Shown here: piece after piece, positions 1-5,015 of the stretch
Numbering within the stretch: position 1 is the stretch's first letter
How the letters are laid out: each line of letters opens with the position of its first letter
Origin: JASFQI01 sp050115555
Lineage (GTDB): Bacteria > Desulfobacterota > DSM-4660 > Desulfatiglandales > HGW-15
Assembly (NCBI GenBank): GCA_050115555.1
Contig: JASFQI010000305.1
Location: 1 to 6,228 of the forward strand
Length of the DNA stretch: 6,228 bases
Direction of reading: 5' to 3'
The notes under the pieces: model-generated
Told to the model about the DNA's origin: nothing
Database searches by the model: none
The model's input: the letters and a program-made list of their open reading frames with translations, nothing else
Position numbers and translations under genes: made by a program

Positions 1-36
1 TTTTCCTTTAAACTTTCCATTTTTACCGAGTATCAT
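1..36 (-). CDS. Start of a second cassette gene (partial, 12 codons)
   Basis: An ATG at 36 (minus strand) lies five bases behind an AGGAG ribosome binding site (complement of 42-46). It opens a frame reading MILGKNGKFKGK to the window edge without a stop. It begins 22 bases after the inferred attC crossover point (57/58), which is the usual short distance for a cassette gene. The fragment is rich in lysine and glycine and too short to assign to a family. It runs in the same direction as the neighbouring cassette gene, so it is probably the second gene of the array and may be reached by the same Pc transcript. The frame could still close soon after the edge. Confidence 0.55.
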   Translation of the reverse strand, partial: MILGKNGKFKGK

Positions 37-51
37 TCGGACTCCTGAGAA

Positions 52-179
52 ACATAACGCTTACGCTAACAAGCCGGCGGTGCCAGCCTCTACAGCTCAT
101 AAAAAGATTGAATGTTGCGAACCACTATAGTTCGATTCGGCAAGATAGTAGCCGGTCTTAGTTAAGCGTGTTGTTCGCT
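52..179 (-). other. attC: attC recombination site of the first cassette
   Basis: Read on the minus strand, a left arm (179-151) and a right arm (78-52) are imperfect inverted repeats around a variable centre of about 72 bases. The L arms pair as CGC/GCG, TAAC/GTTA, AAG/CTT and CCGGC/GCCGG. The three unpaired bases, T165, T160 and A156, all lie on the same arm, like the extrahelical bases that set strand choice in attC sites. Unpaired spacers (AACA at 172-169, TAAGC at 63-59) separate these from the outer R boxes. The left R box is AGCGAAC (179-173). The right one is GTTATGT (58-52), whose last six bases belong to the next cassette. Crossover is placed between 57 and 58. The length is close to that of long attC sites such as the Vibrio repeats. 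Confidence 0.8.
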
Positions 180-722
180 TTTGTCAGCTTTAATAAGTTC
201 AACGATGTCTCTTATCATTTCATCACCACGATGGGTAAATGGCTTTCGGGTTTCAATAAGGAACTCCAAATAAATAAGAATTTTTATTACAGAAAAAATA
301 AAGCGTTCTCTAGCGCTATAATTCTCTTTAGGAAGATTCAATTCTGGATTATCTCTAATTTTATCGAGAATGTTTAGTTCAGCAGCAAAATCTCGGATTG
401 GTGATTTTTCAAAAGATATTAACTCCTCAGAATGAGCAAATTTATTACGAAGTTTTCTTAATAAATGAAGTTCTCGATGTAGATCTGTACCAATTATACC
501 AATACGAAAAAGGATTTCGATCTTTGCAGATAAACTGCCCAGTGGATCATCTGGCCTAAAGAGTGAAGTGCTTTGTGATGTTTCAGCACCAAAAAGATTT
601 ACCAATAAACGCGTAAGTCTTTGGTCAATTGCGGCTGCTGCCAAGATTGCTGCAGCTCTATCCGACTCACTATTAACTTCTGCTAGAAGACGCATCATTT
701 GATCTGATTGATTTTCATCCAT
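162..722 (-). CDS. Cassette-borne MltR/DUF4145-like protein
   Basis: This gene encodes 186 residues, probably soluble and mostly helical, with no signal peptide or membrane segment. The sequence resembles the MltR family (named after the mannitol operon repressor) and the related DUF4145 fold. It has an ESDRAAAI segment at residues 19-26, DDPLGSLSAKI at 58-68 and a conserved RKLRNKFAHS motif at 89-98. No mannitol transport or dehydrogenase gene is nearby, so a role in mannitol control is not supported; the molecular function is unknown. The start at 722 follows AGGA (732-729) by six bases. The leader inside the cassette is only 17 bases, so transcription must come from outside, most likely Pc at 931-959. 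The TAA stop lies inside the left arm of attC, a common cassette arrangement. Base composition is clearly more AT-rich than the genes right of 1,000, which fits recent acquisition. Confidence 0.8.
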   Translation of the reverse strand: MDENQSDQMMRLLAEVNSESDRAAAILAAAAIDQRLTRLLVNLFGAETSQSTSLFRPDDPLGSLSAKIEILFRIGIIGTDLHRELHLLRKLRNKFAHSEELISFEKSPIRDFAAELNILDKIRDNPELNLPKENYSARERFIFSVIKILIYLEFLIETRKPFTHRGDEMIRDIVELIKADKSEQHA

Positions 723-756
723 TTTCTTTCCTAAGCGAACAGTATATTTTGAATTG

Positions 757-801
757 AATAGTTAAATTATGTGCTTGACATTTTCGATCTAGTTAACTAT
801 T
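757..801. repeat. TAGTTAA inverted repeats in attI / intI promoter region
   Basis: AATAGTTAA at 757-765 is an exact inverted copy of TTAACTATT at 793-801. The second copy is also part of a perfect 10-bp palindrome, TAGTTAACTA, at 790-799. Three half-sites thus bracket TTGACA at 775-780 and overlap the candidate -10 of intI. They could be integrase-binding repeats of attI, an operator for a repressor of intI, or both. No recognisable LexA box of the CTG-N10-CAG type was seen. Confidence 0.55.
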
Positions 802-803
802 TA
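775..803 (+). promoter_or_regulatory. Candidate intI promoter (PintI)
   Basis: A consensus -35 hexamer TTGACA at 775-780 is followed after 17 bp by TATTTA at 798-803, a weak -10 that keeps only the first three consensus bases. It sits in the AT-rich strip between the cassette junction and intI, where PintI is expected. It would give a leader of roughly 130 bases before the ATG at 939. The AT-rich stretch 811-820 is an alternative melting region, but at a spacing that does not match this -35. Confidence 0.4.
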
Positions 804-930
804 AGGAAACTATATATTTATTTAGCTCGGTTTGGGCAGGGAGCATCGAGTGGGAAGGGGAAGAAACCAGAAAGGAAAGCCGGATCGGTAGGCCGCCTCT
901 TTTTGTTTCCTATTTGTGAACGCTATCAGG

Positions 931-959
931 TGTATACCATGATTAAAAAGAATCGTCAA
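931..959 (-). promoter_or_regulatory. Pc: Candidate cassette promoter Pc
   Basis: On the minus strand TTGACG (959-954) and TATACA (936-931) are separated by exactly 17 bp, a good sigma70 layout (5/6 and 4/6 consensus matches). It points toward the cassette array, and its -10 lies about 190 bp before the inferred junction at 739/740. This is similar to class 1 integrons, where Pc lies near the 5' end of intI and fires outward over attI. The intI start codon at 939 falls in the spacer, so firing of Pc and transcription of intI would run against each other. Confidence 0.65.
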
Positions 960-2321
960 ATGGAAACGTCCTTCTCAAATGATATGCCCATGATGGACGA
1001 ATTTTTGCGCAAGGTGAGAGCGGCGGGTATTCCGGAAAACCAGCAGCGGTGGTATGTGATTCGGGTCCAGGAGTATGAGAAGGCCAAGAAACGGGTTCCT
1101 TTGAGTCAGCACGGGGCGGAGGATGTGGCTTCGTATCTGGATGAGATAGGCAGAAAAACCAGGCTTCAAGACTGGCAGATTATCCAGATCGTTCATGCCT
1201 TGGAGATCCTGTTTCGGGAAGTGGTTGGGGCGAAGTGGGCCCAGGGGTTTGACTGGGCGTCCCTGAAGCAGGAGGCCGGAGCCGGGGAGCCGGGTGAGCC
1301 CGAGGTCAAGGGAATGCCAGGGCCTGAGGGGCCTTGGATGGACTCGGTTAGGGGAAAGGATCTGCCTGGGGCCGCTGAGGTGGTCGAGGAGGTACGCAGG
1401 GCCGTGCGCAAGCGGCACTATTCGATCCGGACCGAGGAGACGTACGTGACCTGGGTCCGGCGGTACTTGGCGTTTTGCGGGAGACCGGTGGAGGCAACCG
1501 GAGCAAAGGACGTGAGCTCCTACCTGGAGTACCTGGCTGTGGCGAGGCGGGTGTCGCCGAGCACCCAGAACCAGGCCCTGAACGCGCTGGTCTTTTTGTA
1601 TGACAAGACCCTGGAGCGGCCTTTGGGGGACCTGGGGGCGTTTGCGCGGCCCAAGCGCAAGCGGAGATTGCCGGTGGTGCTGACCCGAAGGGAGGTGAAC
1701 CTGCTCCTGGGGAAGCTTCGCGGCACCCACGCGCTCATGGCCGGGCTCCTCTACGGCACGGGCATGCGGCTCATGGAGTGCGTGCGGCTTCGGGTGAAGG
1801 ACGTGGACTTTGAGACCGGGGTCATCACGGTGCGGTTCGGCAAGGGGGGCAAGGACCGGTACGTGCCCCTGCCCGAGCGGTACCGGGGGGACTTGGAGAA
1901 GCATCTGGAGCGGGTCAAGGCACTCCATGAAAAGGACCTGGCCGACGGGTTCGGGGAGGTGTATCTGCCGGAGGCCCTGGGAAGGAAGTACCCCGGGGCC
2001 TCCAGGGAGTGGAGGTGGCAGTACGTGTTCCCGTCCATGCGGCTCTCCGTGGATCCCCGGTCCAAGAAGACCCGGCGGCATCACCTTCACGAGAACGGGC
2101 TTCAGCGGGCCGTGAAGCAGGCGGCCGATGCCGCGGGCATCCCCAAGCGCGTGAACTGCCACGCCCTGCGGCACAGCTTTGCCACCCACCTGCTGGAGGC
2201 GGGCTACGACATCCGCACGGTCCAGGACCTGCTAGGGCACGCGGACGTCTCCACCACCATGGTGTACACCCACGTCATGAACCGGCCCGGCGTGGCCGTG
2301 AAGAGCCCGGCCGACATGTAA
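939..2321 (+). CDS. intI: Integron integrase IntI with extra N-terminal domain
   Basis: This is a tyrosine recombinase of 460 residues that would insert and excise cassettes at attI and attC. Residues 17-115 form an extra helical domain rich in aromatic and basic residues. Residues 112-144 are a Gly/Pro/Glu-rich linker. Residues 142-240 match the usual core-binding domain, and the rest is the catalytic domain. Catalytic residues are all present: R277 (GTGMRLME), K302 (GKGGK), H408 and R411 (CHALRHSFATHLL), H434 (LLGH) and Y443 (TMVYTHV). The block 333-393, with VYLPEAL, KYPGA, WRWQYVFPS and RRHHLHENGLQRAV, is the insertion typical of IntI that separates it from XerC/D. IntI1-type enzymes are about 320-340 residues, so this one is longer by one domain. 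The ATG at 939 follows AGGTG (928-932) by six bases. The frame stays open back to a GTG at 771, but that start overlaps TTGACA and lacks an RBS. ATG 960 is an alternative. The stop lies 20 bp from the convergent neighbour. Confidence 0.93.
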   Translation: MIKKNRQMETSFSNDMPMMDEFLRKVRAAGIPENQQRWYVIRVQEYEKAKKRVPLSQHGAEDVASYLDEIGRKTRLQDWQIIQIVHALEILFREVVGAKWAQGFDWASLKQEAGAGEPGEPEVKGMPGPEGPWMDSVRGKDLPGAAEVVEEVRRAVRKRHYSIRTEETYVTWVRRYLAFCGRPVEATGAKDVSSYLEYLAVARRVSPSTQNQALNALVFLYDKTLERPLGDLGAFARPKRKRRLPVVLTRREVNLLLGKLRGTHALMAGLLYGTGMRLMECVRLRVKDVDFETGVITVRFGKGGKDRYVPLPERYRGDLEKHLERVKALHEKDLADGFGEVYLPEALGRKYPGASREWRWQYVFPSMRLSVDPRSKKTRRHHLHENGLQRAVKQAADAAGIPKRVNCHALRHSFATHLLEAGYDIRTVQDLLGHADVSTTMVYTHVMNRPGVAVKSPADM

Positions 2322-2341
2322 CCCGGCAGAGGGAGCAGGGG

Positions 2342-2809
2342 CTATGCGGGGGGAGGAGGGGTTTCGCGCCGAATGGCGTGGATCACCTCGTCGAGCTGGT
2401 GGAGAAACCGCGATCGGTCGCGTTGGGTCTGCGGGGGCGGCCCGCCTGCGACCACGCCCGCCTCTCGAAGGTCGCTGAGGAGGTCCCGGGTCGCCAGGGC
2501 GTCGCCGATGTTGTCCTCCGTAAAAGGCTTGCCGGTCGTCCCCAGCACGCGGGCGCCCTTTTTCAGGCAGCGGCCGGCGAGCGGGATGTCGGCGGTGACC
2601 ACGATGTCGTGGGGCTCCACGTGCTCGGCAATCCAGTCATCGGCCGCATCCGGGCCGTCGCCCACCACCTCGAGCCGGATCCACGGTTCCAAAGGGACCC
2701 GCATCCGGGCGTAGGCCACCAGCGTGACCTGAGTACCGTGCCGGGCAGCGACCCGGTACACCTCCTGTTTCACCGGGCACGCATCGGCATCGACAAAGAT
2801 GTGCAGCAA
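2342..2809 (-). CDS. YaiI/YqxD family (UPF0178, DUF188) protein
   Basis: This 155-residue protein matches the YaiI/YqxD family, small cytoplasmic proteins with a PIN-like fold and no established reaction. Diagnostic motifs are all present: VDADACP at residues 6-12, RVP at 37-39, VTADIPLA at 71-78, GGPPP at 122-126 and QRDR at 129-132. The acidic residues in the first and third motifs are those expected to bind metal if the protein is a nuclease; that is inference from the fold. Translation starts at TTG (2809-2807), supported by AAGGAG six bases upstream and by the family N-terminus, which begins just before VDADACP. The gene lies 44 bp downstream of the 4Fe-4S protein gene in the same direction, so the two are probably co-transcribed. 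It converges on intI with no clear terminator between the stops. The C-terminus ends in a short run of prolines. Confidence 0.9.
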   Translation of the reverse strand: MLHIFVDADACPVKQEVYRVAARHGTQVTLVAYARMRVPLEPWIRLEVVGDGPDAADDWIAEHVEPHDIVVTADIPLAGRCLKKGARVLGTTGKPFTEDNIGDALATRDLLSDLREAGVVAGGPPPQTQRDRSRFLHQLDEVIHAIRRETPPPPA

Positions 2810-2835
2810 CGCGGGCTCCTTCCGAATCCAGGGTG

Positions 2836-2855
2836 AGGCACGATGAAGCGTGCCT
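2836..2855 (-). repeat. Stem-loop at the end of the 4Fe-4S gene
   Basis: AGGCACG (2836-2842) and CGTGCCT (2849-2855) form a perfect 7-bp inverted repeat with a 6-base loop. The repeat overlaps the TAG stop codon of the 4Fe-4S protein gene and precedes the RBS of the YaiI/YqxD gene. On the minus strand no run of T follows, so a full rho-independent terminator is not supported. It may attenuate or stabilise the mRNA between the two genes. Confidence 0.5.
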
Positions 2856-3930
2856 AGCGGTTCGCCTTTAGGGCCTCCCGATAGGCGCGGCGGTTCTCGG
2901 GCGGGGGCAGGAAGCCCGGGCGCTCCTCAAGGGCAATGGCGTCCTCGGGGCAGCCCGTGGCGCACACCCCGCACCCGATGCACCGGTCCGGGTCGGAGGA
3001 GGGCAGGTCCTCGTCGGTCATGGCCATGGCCTGGGTGGGGCAGCGGTCCACGCAGGTGCCGCAAGCCGTGCACAGGTCCGGGTCCACCACGGGCTGGAAC
3101 CCGGAGTTCATGAAGAGGCCGGGCCTGGGCGTAGCCAGGGCGGTCTTGAGCAGCACACAGTGGCAGGCGCAGCAGTTGCAGAGCCAGTCGATGTCCTGGC
3201 GGTTCACCGTGGAGTGGACCAGGCCGGCCTCCTCGCACCGCTCCAGGATGTCCCGGGCCTCGGCCTTTTCGATGCGCCGCCCCATGCCCCGGTCGATCAC
3301 GAACTGCGCGCCCTGGCCGAACTGGAGGCACACCTCGTCCGGGTTGCCGCAGTGGTCGTTCTCGTCGATGAGCCGGGCCTGGTGGCGGCAGTAGCAGGTG
3401 GAAACGGCAATGTCGTCGTAGTCATCGATGTAGGAGAGGACCTGGTCGTAGGTGTGGATGCGGTTTTTCGCCTCGATCTTCCGGTCCACCGGGATGACCC
3501 GGGTGGAGGGGAAGGCCTCCTTGGGCACGCCCTGGGCCGCGTCATAGGCCTGCTTGAACTCCCGCACGAGCCGGGCGATTCTTCGGTCGTGGTCCGTGAA
3601 GGTCCCGCGCATGAACTGGTACTCGAAGATGCCCGGCACCAGGGGCAGGGGCGCGTAATGGGCCTGCCCTTCCCGGGTCATGGTGAAGCAGAGGCCCTTT
3701 CGGGCCATGGCCTCGAGCACCGCGGCCACCTCGGCCTCGTCCTTGCCCAGAATCTGGGCGATTTCCCCGGCCGGGTGAAGGCCCCGGGGCTGGGCCGCGC
3801 ACGCGGCCGCCTCCTCGGGCGTGAAGAGCTCGCGGGCGAGGGTGTAGAACTCGGGAATGTCCAGGCCTTGGTACCGGCCCGGGCGCCGGGCCAGGGCCTG
3901 GCACAGGGTTTTGTAGACGTCGTCGGTCAT
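2854..3930 (-). CDS. Multi-cluster 4Fe-4S ferredoxin-type protein
   Basis: This predicted cytoplasmic electron-transfer protein of 358 residues has no signal peptide or membrane span. Residues 50-95 look like a winged-helix segment (HPAGEIAQILG, then VLEAMARKGLCF). The middle carries cysteine groups that could hold a further metal centre: C179 and C181 (CYCR), C194, C201, and C251, C253, C254, C256, C258 (CNCCACHC). Residues 287-297 and 317-327 are two classic CxxCxxCxxxCP motifs for a pair of [4Fe-4S] clusters. Proteins of this layout are familiar from sulfate reducers and other anaerobes, but I know of no assigned reaction. The ATG at 3930 is chosen because GGAGG precedes it by five bases; an in-frame ATG at 3948 has no RBS, and the open frame further upstream to 4308 runs into the response regulator. 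It leads a probable two-gene unit with the YaiI/YqxD gene. A one-component redox sensor is a possible alternative, given the helix-turn-helix-like segment. Confidence 0.88.
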   Translation of the reverse strand: MTDDVYKTLCQALARRPGRYQGLDIPEFYTLARELFTPEEAAACAAQPRGLHPAGEIAQILGKDEAEVAAVLEAMARKGLCFTMTREGQAHYAPLPLVPGIFEYQFMRGTFTDHDRRIARLVREFKQAYDAAQGVPKEAFPSTRVIPVDRKIEAKNRIHTYDQVLSYIDDYDDIAVSTCYCRHQARLIDENDHCGNPDEVCLQFGQGAQFVIDRGMGRRIEKAEARDILERCEEAGLVHSTVNRQDIDWLCNCCACHCVLLKTALATPRPGLFMNSGFQPVVDPDLCTACGTCVDRCPTQAMAMTDEDLPSSDPDRCIGCGVCATGCPEDAIALEERPGFLPPPENRRAYREALKANR

Positions 3931-4005
3931 GGGGTCCTCCTGGGGCATGGCAGGCGTGCCCGCGTATTTGTGTTGGTGCGGTTCGGAGATCTCAGAGATT
4001 CTGGT

Positions 4006-4025
4006 GGGGGGTAAAAACCCCGCCC
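4006..4025. repeat. GGGGT/ACCCC hairpin
   Basis: GGGGT (4008-4012) and ACCCC (4017-4021) pair across an AAAA loop. Two more G-C pairs are possible (4006-4007 with 4023-4024) if G4022 bulges. On the minus strand it would lie in the leader of the 4Fe-4S gene, about 75 bases before its ATG. It has no T tract in the terminator position and no assigned role. Confidence 0.4.
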
Positions 4026-4154
4026 TACGAAAAGCAAAATCAAAGCACCGTTTGTGAATACTCGGTGATCGATCCGGCCCTGCGCCGTCGTGCCGGGTAC
4101 GGGTACGATGGCGCCCCTTTAAGGTCAAGGGATTTGTGCCGTCTCGGGGGAGAG

Positions 4155-4160
4155 TATACA
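4155..4160 (+). promoter_or_regulatory. Candidate -10 for the two-component operon
   Basis: TATACA lies about 100 bases before the response-regulator ATG in an otherwise GC-rich stretch. A weak TTGTGC (4134-4139) lies 15 bp upstream, shorter than the ideal spacing, so the -35 is doubtful or the promoter needs an activator, which is common for OmpR-type systems that control themselves. Confidence 0.3.
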
Positions 4161-4185
4161 CGAACGAAGGATGGAGCAAAAGAAT

Positions 4186-4207
4186 GCTTTCTTGAAAGCC
4201 GGGGCTT
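4186..4207 (+). repeat. Overlapping inverted repeats upstream of the response regulator
   Basis: GCTTTC-TT-GAAAGC (4186-4199) is a perfect 6-bp inverted repeat. AAGCC-GG-GGCTT (4196-4207) is a second one that shares bases 4196-4199 with it. The two cannot form as RNA hairpins at the same time. Their place, between the candidate -10 and the ATG, would suit an operator or a leader RNA switch, but the loops are only two bases, so a DNA site is more plausible than an RNA fold. Confidence 0.45.
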
Positions 4208-4261
4208 CCGTGCCTATCATGGGACAGGGCAGGGACGTTGCGTGACGGAAGGGAAGGGGCC

Positions 4262-4936
4262 ATGCGGATCCTGGTGGTGGAGGACGAGGCCAAGGTGGCC
4301 AGCTTCATTCGAAAGGGGCTGGAGGAGGAGGGCTATGCCGTGGACGTGGCCCCGGACGGGGACACGGGCCTGGCCATGGGCCTGGACCGGGTCCACGACC
4401 TGATCCTCCTGGACGTGCACCTTCCCGGGCGAAACGGGTTCAGCGTGCTCCAGGCGCTCCGCGAAAAACAGGTCACCACGCCGGTCCTGCTCCTCACGGT
4501 AAGGGCCACCATCGAGGACAAGGTCCTGGGCCTGGACTCGGGCGCGGACGACTACCTGACCAAGCCCTTTGCGTTCCAGGAGCTCCTGGCCCGGGTGCGG
4601 GCCCTGTTGCGGCGCAAGGGGGAGGAGCGGTCGGCCGTGCTCCAGGTGGCCGACCTGACCCTGGACCCGGCCCGGCGCGAGGCCTTTCGGGGCCCGGACA
4701 GGATCGAGCTCACGGCCAAGGAGTTTGCCCTCCTGGACTACTTCATGCGCAACCCCGGCCGCGTGCTCACCCGGACGCAGATCGCCGAGCACGTGTGGGA
4801 CTATGACTTCGATTCCATGACAAACGTGATCGACGTGTACGTGAACTACCTGCGAAAGAAGATCGACAAGGGCCGGGAGCCCAAGCTGATCCACACGGTC
4901 CGGGGGACCGGGTACGTGATGAAGTCGGAAGGATGA
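4262..4936 (+). CDS. OmpR-family response regulator
   Basis: This cytoplasmic transcription regulator of 224 residues is the partner of the kinase that follows. The receiver domain (1-118) shows the acidic pair E8/D9, the phospho-acceptor D51 (LLDVHLPGRNG), T79 and K101 (LTKPF). A winged-helix DNA-binding domain fills 125-220, with LTAKEFALLDYFMRNPGRVLT, the recognition-helix stretch VIDVYVNYLRKKID and the closing wing TVRGTGYVM. The overall pattern is closest to the CusR/CopR/QseB kind, but no metal or efflux gene is in view, so the signal cannot be named. The ATG at 4262 follows GGAAGGG/AAGGGG purine runs; the receiver fold begins directly with MRILVVEDE, so the in-frame TTG at 4238 is less likely. 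It is followed by the kinase after 79 bp, wider than the overlap usual for such pairs. Confidence 0.95.
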   Translation: MRILVVEDEAKVASFIRKGLEEEGYAVDVAPDGDTGLAMGLDRVHDLILLDVHLPGRNGFSVLQALREKQVTTPVLLLTVRATIEDKVLGLDSGADDYLTKPFAFQELLARVRALLRRKGEERSAVLQVADLTLDPARREAFRGPDRIELTAKEFALLDYFMRNPGRVLTRTQIAEHVWDYDFDSMTNVIDVYVNYLRKKIDKGREPKLIHTVRGTGYVMKSEG

Positions 4937-4974
4937 AGGGGAAAGGCCTGCGTTTGAGAAATGAGGCCAATCCG

Positions 4975-4993
4975 CCCCGAGTGCGCCTTGGGG
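4975..4993 (+). repeat. Stem-loop between regulator and kinase genes
   Basis: CCCCGAG (4975-4981) pairs with CTTGGGG (4987-4993) around a TGCGC loop, seven pairs including one G-U. It lies in the 79-bp gap, 22 bases before the kinase start, with no T tract after it. It could lower kinase expression relative to the regulator, for example by mRNA processing or by limiting ribosome access. Confidence 0.4.
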
Positions 4994-5015
4994 CAGGGAG
5001 CTGAGAGGGAAGCCT

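Larger units (their letters stand above)
733..803. other. attI: Inferred attI region and cassette junction
   Basis: The cassette start is placed at 739/740 because AAGCGAAC (733-740, plus strand) is the exact reverse complement of GTTCGCTT at 173-180 on the other side of the gene. In the excised circle these two segments would become the paired R boxes of attC. DNA to the right of 740 up to intI is therefore attI by position. It contains GTTAAAT at 761-767, which fits the GTTRRRY core consensus, and GTTAACT at 792-798 with one mismatch; either may be an additional integrase binding site. The right limit is arbitrary because attI sites share little sequence beyond the core. Confidence 0.6.
1..2321. 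mobile_element. Integron platform with start of a cassette array
   Basis: The parts and their order match an integron: an integron-type integrase gene on the plus strand, an attachment region just upstream of it, and cassettes on the far side read from the minus strand. One complete cassette (about 58-739) and the first 57 bases of another are visible, and the array continues off the left edge. The cassette DNA is AT-rich while the downstream half of intI and everything to its right is GC-rich, as expected when cassettes come from other genomes. No transposase, second integrase or resistance gene is seen, so a sedentary chromosomal integron is more likely than a mobile class 1 type. That last point is inference, because only a short piece of the array is visible. 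Confidence 0.85.
3931..4261. other. Divergent intergenic region, no gene seen
   Basis: These 331 bases separate the minus-strand 4Fe-4S gene from the plus-strand response regulator and must hold the promoters of both. No reading frame here has both a good RBS and family-like sequence. Visible structure includes a palindrome GAGATCTC (3986-3993), a hairpin at 4006-4025, a palindrome GATCGATC (4067-4074), a tandem GGGTAC repeat (4095-4106), and overlapping inverted repeats at 4186-4207. On the minus strand TTGACC (4129-4124) resembles a -35, but no good -10 lies at 16-18 bp from it. Confidence 0.6.

Noticed and set aside
161..167. GCTTAAC (minus strand) as the R box of attC
   Set aside because: It fits RYYYAAC well, but its partner would have to be GTTAAGC at the cassette start, which is not there. 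AGCGAAC pairs perfectly with the cassette start, so GCTTAAC is placed in the L arm.
168..377. Plus-strand 69-codon frame within the cassette gene
   Set aside because: It begins inside the attC arm and lies wholly opposite the MltR-like gene, with no homology signal.
741..746. TATACT on the minus strand as the -10 of a second cassette promoter
   Set aside because: The hexamer is good, but nothing resembling a -35 lies 16-18 bp upstream.
771..938. Upstream extension of intI to the GTG at 771 (56 extra codons)
   Set aside because: The GTG overlaps the TTGACA hexamer and has no RBS, and the added residues resemble no integrase. ATG 939 has an RBS and leads into the conserved-looking part.
975..2189. 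Long minus-strand open frame opposite intI
   Set aside because: Proline/histidine/glycine-rich translation typical of the antisense of a GC-rich gene; no RBS or recognisable domain.
2322..2341. Bidirectional terminator between intI and the YaiI/YqxD gene
   Set aside because: Only 20 bp, with no inverted repeat and no T tract.
3931..4308. Long N-terminal extension of the 4Fe-4S protein up to 4308
   Set aside because: The extension is antisense to the response-regulator start, has no family-like sequence, and the ATG at 3930 has a strong GGAGG.
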